From positions 62,001 to 126,000 of the forward strand of contig JALCLH010000002.1 of assembly GCA_022647765.1 (NCBI GenBank): a stretch of 64,000 nucleotides of DNA. Direction: 5' to 3'. The position numbers and the translations under genes are program-made. The notes below the pieces were generated by a model that did no database searches, had not been told where the DNA came from, and saw only the letters and a program-made list of their open reading frames with translations. Shown here one piece after another: positions 17,051 to 24,086 of this stretch. Positions within the stretch are counted from its first letter, which is position 1. Each line of letters begins with the position of its first letter. The DNA is from Acidipropionibacterium sp. (GTDB taxonomy: Bacteria > Actinomycetota > Actinomycetes > Propionibacteriales > Propionibacteriaceae).

Positions 17051-17952
17051 GCCGCAGCCTCCGCCTTCTTGGCCCGTCCACCGCGCTTGGGGAACTTCGC
17101 CGGATCGATCTTTCTCTCGATTCGCGACTGGATCGCCGTGAGAATCGTCGTGAGCACGAGGTACCAGATGCTGGCCACGATGAGTAGCGGAATCTGCTGG
17201 AAGTTCCGGCTGTAGATCAGCTGGGCCGTGGTGAGCAGCTCCGGCAGACCGATGACCAGCACCAGGCTCGTCGTCTTCAGCATGCTGATCGTCTCATTGG
17301 ACATGGGTGGGACGATGATCCGCAGCGCCTGGGGGAGGACGACACGACGGTAGATCAAGCCGTTTCCCATCCCCAACGCGTTGCAGGCCTCCCACTGGCC
17401 CTTGGAGACCGAGCCGATCCCGGACCGGACGATCTCGGACATATAGGCCGACTCGTTGAGACCCAGCCCCAGCGCAGCCGCCGCGAACTGTGTGATGACG
17501 GTGTTTGTCGGGGCCGTGACGAATTCAGGACCGAACGGAATACCGAGGCTCAGCGTGGGAAGAACCGATCCGAGGAAGAACCAGAACAACAGCTGAACCA
17601 TGATCGGTGTGCCGCGGAACAGCCATACCCATCCACTCGCCACCGAGCGCAGCACCGGATTGTCTGAAAGCCTCATGATGGCGAGTACCAGACCGAGTAC
17701 CACGCCCATGACCATGGCCACAACGGTGAGCTCGATGGTGAGAAGAAGGCCACGAAGGATCGACTTCTCGAACAGGTACCTCACAACGAGATCCAGGCGA
17801 AGACGTTGGTTGGTGATCACGAAGTGACCGAACATGGCCGCCAGCACCGCCAGGACGGCGATTGACACCCATCGTCCCGGGTGGCGCAGTGGCACCACCT
17901 CCTGCTCAGTCGCCTCTTTGATCTGCTCCGGCGGAACTGATATCTCAGTCAT
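17047..17952 (-). CDS. polar amino acid ABC transporter permease
   Basis: A 301-residue His/Glu/Gln/Arg-type permease. After a cytoplasmic N-terminus (MTEISVPPEQIKEA) there are membrane segments at SIAVLAVLAAMFGHFVI, GLLLTIELTVVAMVMGVVLG and further on. The family LFRGTPIMVQLLFWFF motif is present, as is the EAA loop QWEACNALGMGNGLIYRRVVLP that docks on the ATPase. The ATG at 17952 follows the stop of the binding-protein gene by one base. It forms the membrane part of a three-gene importer whose ATPase gene is broken here. Confidence 0.93.
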   Translation of the reverse strand: MTEISVPPEQIKEATEQEVVPLRHPGRWVSIAVLAVLAAMFGHFVITNQRLRLDLVVRYLFEKSILRGLLLTIELTVVAMVMGVVLGLVLAIMRLSDNPVLRSVASGWVWLFRGTPIMVQLLFWFFLGSVLPTLSLGIPFGPEFVTAPTNTVITQFAAAALGLGLNESAYMSEIVRSGIGSVSKGQWEACNALGMGNGLIYRRVVLPQALRIIVPPMSNETISMLKTTSLVLVIGLPELLTTAQLIYSRNFQQIPLLIVASIWYLVLTTILTAIQSRIERKIDPAKFPKRGGRAKKAEAAA

Positions 17953-17953
17953 A

Positions 17954-18910
17954 TTACTTGCCCGTGTTGATGGGAGCACCAGAAAGCGCATTGTTGGTGA
18001 GGCCGTACTTCGCAAGAATCTGGTCGTAGACTCCAGAATCCTGGACAGCCTTCAGAGCCAATTGAGTCGACTTCAGCATCTGAGTGTTCCCCTTGGCGAT
18101 AGCGATTCCCATAGGAACCATGTCGAAGGGCTTTCCAACGAGCTCGAATGCACCATTCGACTGGGAGACGTTGTAGGCCAGGGTGACGTCGAGGGCGATC
18201 ACCGCATCCACCCGGCCCGCCTGGAGAGCCTGAACCGCGTTCGCCTGAGTCGGAAAGACCTGCTTATCGACCGGCTTCTTCCCCTGTGCGACACACGTCT
18301 TGGTGATGGTGTCGGAAGTCAGGTCCCCGGTCGCTCCCTTCTCGGAGCCGACCTTCATCCCGCACAGCGAGTCCTGACCAGTGATCTTCTGGGGGTTCCC
18401 CTTGACCACCATGATGGCAGCGCCGGACTTGAGGTAGTCGACGAAATCGACCTTCTCCTGTCTGGCCTTCTTGTCGGTCATCGCGGTGATCCCGACGTCA
18501 TAGCGCCCTGCGGCGAGACCCCCGATGATGCCGTCGAAATCGACATTGGTGAACTTGAACTTCACCCCGGTCGCCTGGCCGAGCGCAGCACCCAGATCGG
18601 CATCGAACCCGAGCACGGTCTTGTTGTCGGATGCGAAGTACTCCATCGGCGGGAAGGACACCCCGGATGCGACATTGACGACTCCGGAGGACTTGACGGA
18701 GGCTGGGAGCGCTGCCGCTGCTTCCGCATTCTTGGGTACGGTCCCGATGCTTGCGCTTGGGCTGGAACCACCCGAGGCGGACCCTGAACCGGAAGAAGAG
18801 GCGGTGTCATCGGGGGCGGAACAACCTGCGAGGGCAATCGCCGATGCAATGAGTGCGGCAACAAAGCCGCGTCGGAGGTTCTTGGATGGCGTGGGGGTCA
18901 GAAGTGACAT
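17954..18910 (-). CDS. amino acid ABC transporter substrate-binding lipoprotein
   Basis: A 318-residue family 3 binding protein. The signal peptide has a lipobox LAGCSA, and a Ser/Gly-rich linker follows. The mature domain shows the usual SGVVNVASGVSFPPMEYF opening, GFDADLGAALGQATG and DFDGIIGGLAAGRYDVGITAMT. The start is ATG 18910 with AAGGAG eight bases upstream. It is the first gene of the operon that runs to the FAD dehydrogenase at 12729. The promoter carries the box found also at the ureohydrolase and aminotransferase promoters, so the ligand is probably a substrate of those enzymes, perhaps a guanidino acid; the fold alone does not show it. Confidence 0.93.
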   Translation of the reverse strand: MSLLTPTPSKNLRRGFVAALIASAIALAGCSAPDDTASSSGSGSASGGSSPSASIGTVPKNAEAAAALPASVKSSGVVNVASGVSFPPMEYFASDNKTVLGFDADLGAALGQATGVKFKFTNVDFDGIIGGLAAGRYDVGITAMTDKKARQEKVDFVDYLKSGAAIMVVKGNPQKITGQDSLCGMKVGSEKGATGDLTSDTITKTCVAQGKKPVDKQVFPTQANAVQALQAGRVDAVIALDVTLAYNVSQSNGAFELVGKPFDMVPMGIAIAKGNTQMLKSTQLALKAVQDSGVYDQILAKYGLTNNALSGAPINTGK

Positions 18911-19001
18911 TTGAAGGGCTCCTTGGAGTGGGCGACGTGGGCGGTCGAGAGCGTGTCCAGACCAGGACTCGACACGTCGGGAGTGCATCCTTGAGGAATT
19001 G

Positions 19002-19089
19002 AGTGTTATCTCATAAGAAAGAATAATGACGCTTAGGACACATAATCAAGCGCCCGCTTCAGCATTTACATGACTTTTACATATGTAAC
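19002..19089 (-). promoter_or_regulatory. regulated promoter of the binding protein-permease-ATPase-ThDP-FAD operon
   Basis: Read toward the operon: a 25-bp box at 19065-19089 (on the plus strand TTTACA, six bases, TTACATATGTAAC), 15 bp, -35 TTGATT (19044-19049), 18 bp, -10 TATTCT (19020-19025), then an element at the predicted start (plus strand AGTGTTATCTCA, 19002-19013). All spacings equal those at the ureohydrolase and aminotransferase promoters. An upstream activator site plus a start-site element is the simplest reading. Confidence 0.75.
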
Positions 19090-19231
19090 AACTATTTTAC
19101 GCATGGACACTTAGAGCAGTCCGCGACTCTCGTTCTGTGGAAGTGGTTGGTTATCGGTGCTGAATAACGCCCTCACCACCGAATACATTTATGCAGGTCC
19201 GGGCCCACGAGGACCCTCACCGCAAGGGCTC
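19090..19231. other. AT-rich gap between ureohydrolase end and operon promoter
   Basis: About 140 bp with no gene. It includes AACTATTTTACGCATGG and, near the ureohydrolase stop, a possible short hairpin (GGTCC, ten bases, GGACC around 19196-19215) that might terminate ureohydrolase transcription. No further feature seen. Confidence 0.4.
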
Positions 19232-20200
19232 TCATGCTTTGATGCCCTGACGGGCGTAGAGGCTGATGAGGTCATAGGCGACGTGGGCCGCCGCGATACC
19301 GGTGATCTCCGCGTGGTCGTAGGCCGGTGCGACCTCGACGATGTCGGCGCCGACGATGTTGAGCCCGGCCAGACCGCGCAGCAGCTCCAACAGCTCGCGG
19401 CTCTCCAGACCACCAGCCTCGGGAGTGCCGGTGCCGGGCGTGTAGGCGGGATCCATGCAGTCGATATCGACCGAGACGTAGAGCGGCCGGTTGCCGATCC
19501 GGTCCCGAAGCTTCGCGACGACCTCGCGAACGCCTTGGTAATAGACGTCGGAGGAGGTGACGATCCCGAAACCGAAGCGCTTGTCGTCCTTCAGATCCTT
19601 GATCCCGTAGAGCGGGCCGCGGGTGCCGACGTGGCACAGCGCCTCGGTATCGAGGAGCCCCTCCTCGACGGCGCGACGGAACGGCGTCCCGTGGGTGAGC
19701 GGCTCGTGGAAGTAGGTGTCCCAGGTGTCCAGGTGGGCGTCGAAGTGGAGCAGGGCGACCGGACCGTGCTTGCGGGCCACAGCGCGCAGTAGCGGCAGCG
19801 CGATGGTGTGGTCGCCTCCGATCGTCAGGAGCTTCGTCCCGCGGTCGAGGAAGGCCGAGGCGCCAGCGTCGATCTGCTCGATTCCCTCGCCGATATGGAA
19901 CGGGTTGGCGGCGATGTCGCCTCCGTCGACCACCTGCAGCTCCGCGAAGGGCGAGACGTCCTGCGCGGGGTTGTAGGGGCGCAGCAGCCGCGAGGACTGG
20001 CGCACATGGTTGGGTCCGAACCGAGTCCCGGGCCGGTAGGAGACGCCGGTGTCCCAGGGGACCCCGATCACTGCGACGTCCGCGTGCTCGACCTCGTCGA
20101 TCCGCGGCAACAGGGCGAAGGTCGACGGGCCCGCCCATCGCGGCGTCAGGGACGCGTCGATCGGCCCGATATTTCCGTTCTCCACAACCCGCTGGGTCAT
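19232..20200 (-). CDS. ureohydrolase: agmatinase/guanidinobutyrase-type
   Basis: A 322-residue member of the arginase superfamily, which hydrolyses a guanidino group to an amine and urea at a binuclear Mn site. Metal ligands are visible in [29 protein letters not shown] and [21 protein letters not shown], the last two being the family signatures. The N-terminal [14 protein letters not shown] and [19 protein letters not shown] are typical of the agmatinase/4-guanidinobutyrase branch rather than arginase. No arginine decarboxylase is in the window, whereas an aminotransferase and an AruI-like decarboxylase are, which favours 4-guanidinobutyrate as substrate. The ATG at 20200 has GGGAG nine bases upstream. 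Confidence 0.9.
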   Translation of the reverse strand: MTQRVVENGNIGPIDASLTPRWAGPSTFALLPRIDEVEHADVAVIGVPWDTGVSYRPGTRFGPNHVRQSSRLLRPYNPAQDVSPFAELQVVDGGDIAANPFHIGEGIEQIDAGASAFLDRGTKLLTIGGDHTIALPLLRAVARKHGPVALLHFDAHLDTWDTYFHEPLTHGTPFRRAVEEGLLDTEALCHVGTRGPLYGIKDLKDDKRFGFGIVTSSDVYYQGVREVVAKLRDRIGNRPLYVSVDIDCMDPAYTPGTGTPEAGGLESRELLELLRGLAGLNIVGADIVEVAPAYDHAEITGIAAAHVAYDLISLYARQGIKA

Positions 20201-20341
20201 CCAGCATCACTCCCGTGTCATGTTGCTCAGGAGGCATCAAGTGTTGCCTCACGAGACAAGGTAGCGACGTGCGCGCTGTCGGATCAACCGATTTCAGCCC
20301 GATTTACAAAGGAGTTACATACGTAACAAGACCCTTACAAG
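20154..20341 (-). promoter_or_regulatory. ureohydrolase promoter region, duplicated at 22772-22961
   Basis: Contains the 25-bp box (20303-20327), -35 TTGATC (20282-20287), 18-bp spacer, -10 TACCTT (20258-20263) and a start-site dyad GGCATCAAGTGTTGCC (20233-20248). The whole 188-bp stretch, including the first 47 bp of the ureohydrolase coding region, aligns without large gaps with the aminotransferase leader at 22772-22961. Confidence 0.8.
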
Positions 20342-20388
20342 AGGGCGAGCGAGGCAGGGGCCGGCGGCCCAGGGCTAGGTTGTGAGCC

Positions 20389-21504
20389 GTGACTCGATAC
20401 CTGCCCTCCTCTGTCCGCGATCAGACCGCAGCCATTCTGGAGGGTCTGGGCGCCGACGCTCGCACCCGTGACATCTGCACCACAGTCATGTTCGACACCG
20501 ACCTGATGGGCATCGACTCCCATGGCATCTCGATGCTCAACTACTACAGCCACGAGGTGGCCAACGGGCACATCGCCCCCGACGCCCAGCCCGAGATCGT
20601 GCGCTCGACGGCGGCCGTCACACTCATCGATGGCCATCGCGGGTTCGGCCACACCGCAGCCCATCTGGCGATGACCGGAGCCGTGGAAGCCGCCCGGAAG
20701 TTCGGCGTCGGAATCGGCTCGGTGCGACGGTCCAATCACTTCGGGGCGGCCGGTTACTACGCCCGGATGGCTGCCGACGCCGGGCTGGTCGGCATGGCGA
20801 TGTGCTCGACGGCCAATGCGCTGCAAATCCCCCACCGTGCCAAGCGCCCGCTGATGGGCACCAATCCCATGGCATTCGCCATGCCCGTGCCCGGCGAGAA
20901 TCCGATCCTGCTCGACATGGCGACGTCGGTGGTGCCACTCAACAAGGTCAAGGTCTACGGACTGCGCGACGAGGAACTGCCCGCACCATGGGTCCAAGAC
21001 GGTCAGGGTTCAGTGCGCCACGACTCCGCCGCGCTCTACCAACAGCTGGAATACCCCGACCCGACCCAGGAAGAAGTCGGTCTACTGCCACTGGGCGGAG
21101 AATCCTTCTTCTCCGGCGGCCACAAGGGATCAGGTCTGGCGACCATGGTGCAACTACTGTCGGCGGGCCTGTCCGGCGCCGACCAGCCCGGGAACATGAA
21201 CGACTACCAGAGCATCGGCTATTTCCTCCTGGCGATCGATCCCGACCTCATCGGCTCGCGCGAGGAGTGTTACGAATACGCCCGCATACTTCGCACCACC
21301 ATCCGCGGCATGGAACCAATCGATCCGACACGTCCCGTTCAAGCGATGGGTGACCGCGACTTCACCACCCGCGCCGAACGAGAGGCCCAGGGCATCCCAT
21401 TGGCCGACAACCTCATCACGCAACTAAGTGAGATGACTGCGAAACTCGGAGTTCGGTTCTGCCTCAGCGTTCAAGAACCGCCTTTTCCGCGGCCTGAACG
21501 CTGA
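20389..21504 (+). CDS. Ldh_2-family NAD(P)-dependent malate/sulfolactate/imine-type dehydrogenase
   Basis: A 371-residue member of the MDH2/LDH2 oxidoreductase family, which includes sulfolactate, ureidoglycolate and 2,3-diketogulonate dehydrogenases and piperideine-2-carboxylate reductase. The signatures are FDTDLMGIDSHGISML with the catalytic Asp and His, IGSVRRSNHFGAAGYYARMA, LMGTNPMAFAMP and FFSGGHKGSGLATMVQLL. The start is GTG 20389, with no clear ribosome site. It is divergent from the ureohydrolase and shares its 188-bp intergenic region, so co-regulation is plausible. The last ~14 codons lie inside a hairpin and look unlike the family end. Confidence 0.88.
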   Translation: MTRYLPSSVRDQTAAILEGLGADARTRDICTTVMFDTDLMGIDSHGISMLNYYSHEVANGHIAPDAQPEIVRSTAAVTLIDGHRGFGHTAAHLAMTGAVEAARKFGVGIGSVRRSNHFGAAGYYARMAADAGLVGMAMCSTANALQIPHRAKRPLMGTNPMAFAMPVPGENPILLDMATSVVPLNKVKVYGLRDEELPAPWVQDGQGSVRHDSAALYQQLEYPDPTQEEVGLLPLGGESFFSGGHKGSGLATMVQLLSAGLSGADQPGNMNDYQSIGYFLLAIDPDLIGSREECYEYARILRTTIRGMEPIDPTRPVQAMGDRDFTTRAEREAQGIPLADNLITQLSEMTAKLGVRFCLSVQEPPFPRPER

Positions 21505-21507
21505 GGC
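21461..21507. terminator. 13-bp perfect-stem hairpin spanning the Ldh_2-family gene stop codon
   Basis: GCCTCAGCGTTCA (21461-21473) pairs exactly with TGAACGCTGAGGC (21495-21507) around a 21-base loop, followed by CTTCCCC. The TGA stop at 21502-21504 is inside the right arm. It separates this gene from the convergent aminotransferase and is probably a terminator. Confidence 0.7.
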
Positions 21508-21552
21508 CTTCCCCTCGTAGCTCAGACCGAGGCGCGTCGGTACCGGCAGGGC

Positions 21553-22746
21553 TCACCCCCCGAAGATCTCCATCCGCCGGATCCGGACGAAGGCCTCGTG
21601 GATGCTCCCCTCATCCAAGGTCGCGGCGAACCTCAGATAACCCTCCCCCGAAGCGCCGAACGCGGGTCCTGGAATTGCGAGGACATGCGCCTGACTGAGC
21701 ATGGCGTCCATCACCTGAGCCGACGTCATGCCGGTCTCGGCGATGTTGACCCACAGGTAGATCGTGCCGCCAGGCTCCAGGGTGTGCATGTGCGGCGTCT
21801 GGCAGATCTCCTGGTAGGCGGCCGTCAAACGAGAGTGATACAGGTCGCGGATCGGCGGGATGAGATCGTGTCGCAACCGCAGCGCAGCCAGCGCGGCCCG
21901 TTGGGAGGGAGCCGGAGCGGAGTAGACGATGTTCTCATTGATCCCGGCCATTGCGTCGATGATCGGCGCAGGCCCCATCGCGTAACCGATCCGCCAGCCC
22001 GTCATGGCGAAGTTCTTCGAGAAGGATCGAATGGTGACGGTCCGCTCCGCCATTCCTGGCAGGGTCATGAACGGCGTGAAGGGCTCGGCGTAGGAGAAGG
22101 CGGTGTAGATGTCGTCGGCCAGCACCAGCAGATCGTGGCGCTTTGCGATCCGGGCGATGGCCGTCTGCGCCTGGCGACCCCAGCACACCCCGGACGGATT
22201 GGTCGGAGTGTTGAGGATGATCGCCCGGGTGCGCGGGGTGATGGCGGCCTCGAGTTCGGCGGGCAGCAGCTGAAAGCCGTCCTCCTCGCGGGTGGGCAGG
22301 TGCACGGGACGCCCGCCGGCCTGCTCGATCTGACCGTCGTAGCAGTTGAAGTAGGGCTCGGGAACGATCACCTCGTCGCGCTCATCGGGGCGGTCGGGAT
22401 CCAGAACAGCCATACAGGCCAGGGCCATGGCGTGACAGGCGGAGGCTGCGACCATCAGCTCGCCGGTATCAAGATGAACGCCGTAGTCCTCGCGCTGGGC
22501 GTCGACGATGGCCTCAAGAAGTTCAGGATCGCCTAGCGCAGCGGTGTAGTGGGTGTGGCCGGCCAAGGCGTCCGCCATCGCCGCCTCGGTGATCCGCGGA
22601 TCGGTGGTGAGGTCGGGGTCTCCGATCGAGAAGTTGATGAGGTCGTCGTAGCCGGCTGTATAGGCCGCATCAATGGCGCAGCCCAGGATCGACGGCGGCC
22701 TCTCCCGGTAGCGCGGCGCAAGGAATCGGATGGGATCAGCGGTCAT
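21553..22746 (-). CDS. PLP-dependent class I/II aminotransferase
   Basis: A 397-residue fold-type I aminotransferase. Seen: LINFSIGDPDLTTDPRI at the substrate/N-terminal segment, THYTAALGDPELLEAIV, ILNTPTNPSGVCWG, DDIYTAFSYAEPF, and the PLP lysine in SFSKNFAMTGWRIGYAMG, with the carboxylate-binding Arg near EGYLRFAATLDE. The start is ATG 22746 behind GAGAGGA. Its promoter is a copy of the ureohydrolase promoter, which ties it to the same regulon. An arginine:pyruvate transaminase (AruH-like) role is inferred from context; aspartate, aromatic or other amino donors cannot be excluded from sequence. Confidence 0.9.
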   Translation of the reverse strand: MTADPIRFLAPRYRERPPSILGCAIDAAYTAGYDDLINFSIGDPDLTTDPRITEAAMADALAGHTHYTAALGDPELLEAIVDAQREDYGVHLDTGELMVAASACHAMALACMAVLDPDRPDERDEVIVPEPYFNCYDGQIEQAGGRPVHLPTREEDGFQLLPAELEAAITPRTRAIILNTPTNPSGVCWGRQAQTAIARIAKRHDLLVLADDIYTAFSYAEPFTPFMTLPGMAERTVTIRSFSKNFAMTGWRIGYAMGPAPIIDAMAGINENIVYSAPAPSQRAALAALRLRHDLIPPIRDLYHSRLTAAYQEICQTPHMHTLEPGGTIYLWVNIAETGMTSAQVMDAMLSQAHVLAIPGPAFGASGEGYLRFAATLDEGSIHEAFVRIRRMEIFGG

Positions 22747-22771
22747 GGTGTCCTCTCGCGACCTCGGGAGT

Positions 22772-22961
22772 GCGTCGACCGGCCCGATGCGTCCACCTTC
22801 GCACAACCCGCTGGGTCGGGCAGCGTCACGTCCCGTGTTCTGTTGCTTTCTAGGCATCAAGTGTTGCCTCAAGCGACACCGTAACGACGCGTCAGATCCC
22901 GGACCAACCAGTCTCAGCGGCGTTTACACGGCTGTTACATAGGTGACGATGCGCTGACAAG
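22772..22961 (-). promoter_or_regulatory. aminotransferase promoter region, duplicate of the ureohydrolase promoter
   Basis: Box at 22923-22947 (TTTACA, six bases, TTACATAGGTGAC on the plus strand), 15 bp, -35 TTGGTC (22902-22907), 18 bp, -10 TACGGT (22878-22883), start-site dyad GGCATCAAGTGTTGCC (22853-22868). Here the part homologous to the ureohydrolase N-terminal codons is untranslated leader. Confidence 0.8.
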
Positions 22962-22994
22962 ATCTACGGGCGTCGTCGCCCGTTGCGCAGTAGC

Positions 22995-23015
22995 GATGCC
23001 GGGATGCCGGCATCA
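22995..23015. terminator. possible hairpin after the XRE-cupin gene
   Basis: GATGCCG and CGGCATC flank a short loop in CGATGCCGGGATGCCGGCATC. It lies about 65 bp past the XRE-cupin stop and 48 bp before the aminotransferase promoter box. No T tract follows on the minus strand, so this is weak. Confidence 0.35.
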
Positions 23016-23078
23016 TGGCGGTCGCCCACGACGCCTCCCATCGCACGCGCGGACGGCGTCAGCCCCAGCTCCAGCGAC

Positions 23079-23660
23079 TCAGATGCCGCCGCTGCCCGGC
23101 GCCGGGGCGAGGATCCACAACACCTCGCACACCCCGTCGCCGACGTTGCTCCAGGTGTGCGGCTCGCTGCCCGGCAGGGTGAGGGTGTCGCCCGGCCCCA
23201 GCTCGACCTGCCCGGAGGCGAACCGCACGGCGATCCGTCCGGAGAGCACGTAGACGACGTCGATCTCGGCGTTGATGGTGTAGAGCTCCTCGCCGCCATT
23301 GCCGCCCGGCTCGATGCGGGAATGGATGACCTGGACCCGCGGCTCGGTGCGGGAGGTGTGCAGGTGCTCCTCGGTGTGCTGGCCGCCCAGGTTGATGCGG
23401 GGCCCTTCGCCCTCTCTCACCAGGACGACGTCCGGACCCTGGAACAGCGATCCGACCGAGATGGTGAGCACCTGGCAGATACTCACCAGGGTGGCCACCG
23501 ACGGGGACGTGATATCGCGCTCGACCCGGCTGATGAATCCCTTGCTGAGGCCGGTCGCCACCGACACCTGGTCGATGGTGAGACCCTTCACCTGCCGGGC
23601 GGCGCGCAGCCTGCCGCCGATCCTCACGCGCTCGTCGGGAGCGATGACCAGCGATTTCAT
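23079..23660 (-). CDS. XRE-family regulator with C-terminal cupin domain
   Basis: A 193-residue two-domain regulator. Residues ~12-70 form an XRE helix-turn-helix (LRAARQVKGLTIDQVSVATG then LSKGFISRVERDITSPSVAT). Residues ~105-185 form a small cupin (EPGGNGGEELYTINAEIDVV, RIAVRFASGQVELGPGDTLT, SEPHTWSNVGDG) that would bind a small effector. This layout is that of PuuR-like and related amino acid or polyamine regulators. It is the only regulator inside the guanidino-acid block and the best candidate to bind the shared promoter elements. The ATG at 23660 follows AAGGGACGAC. Confidence 0.9.
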   Translation of the reverse strand: MKSLVIAPDERVRIGGRLRAARQVKGLTIDQVSVATGLSKGFISRVERDITSPSVATLVSICQVLTISVGSLFQGPDVVLVREGEGPRINLGGQHTEEHLHTSRTEPRVQVIHSRIEPGGNGGEELYTINAEIDVVYVLSGRIAVRFASGQVELGPGDTLTLPGSEPHTWSNVGDGVCEVLWILAPAPGSGGI

Positions 23661-23698
23661 GTCGTCCCTTCCCGCCGTCGCGCTCGTTTACCCTACCG

Positions 23699-23718
23699 GG
23701 TTGGCCTGGTGGCCAACC
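23699..23718. promoter_or_regulatory. perfect dyad operator between XRE-cupin and hipB
   Basis: GGTTGGCC, four bases, GGCCAACC: an 8+8 perfect inverted repeat. It sits 39 bp upstream of the XRE-cupin start and 87 bp upstream of the HipB-like start. Either regulator could use it; HipB-type autorepression of hipBA is the usual arrangement. Confidence 0.6.
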
Positions 23719-23804
23719 AGTGCGCCGAGACCCGTACTCACTGCGAGCGGGCATGCCGCAAAGCCCTGTAAAATTCTCGTACCCGTGGCCATAAGGAGGC
23801 TGTC

Positions 23805-24086
23805 ATGACGACCAGGCCGTTCATCGACACAGTCGAGCGCCTCGCCGAGGTCATCAGCACTGCCCGCACCGAGCACGGCTGGTCGCAGGCCGAGCTGGCC
23901 GAACGAGCCGGCGTCTCCCAGTTTCTCGTCGCCGAGTTGGAGGCCGGGCACCCGCGGGCCGAGGTGCCCGGAACCCTGGACGTGCTGGACATGCTCGGCC
24001 TGGACCCCAGGGCGATCCCGATAGCTCCCTCGTGGGCGTTCGACGCGACCGGCGCATACGCGCCAGAACTCAGGCGCTCATCATGA
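23805..24086 (+). CDS. hipB: HipB-like XRE antitoxin/regulator
   Basis: A 93-residue XRE-family protein with the helix-turn-helix GWSQAELAERAGVSQFLVAE at residues ~26-45 and a short C-terminal segment. Together with the overlapping HipA-like kinase it forms a type II toxin-antitoxin pair in which the small protein binds the toxin and represses the operon. The start is ATG 23805 with AAGGAGG and a TAAAAT-like -10 about 30 bp upstream. Its stop overlaps the hipA start (ATGA), which couples translation. Confidence 0.85.
   Translation: MTTRPFIDTVERLAEVISTARTEHGWSQAELAERAGVSQFLVAELEAGHPRAEVPGTLDVLDMLGLDPRAIPIAPSWAFDATGAYAPELRRSS

Noticed and set aside
17834-18787. Long plus-strand frame antisense to the transporter permease and binding protein
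   Set aside because: It is the reverse complement of two clearly conserved genes, and its composition (Asp/Gly/Leu/His-rich) is that of a GC-driven shadow frame.
21598-22536. Plus-strand frame antisense to the aminotransferase
   Set aside because: Shadow of the conserved PLP enzyme; no start signal and no recognisable domain.
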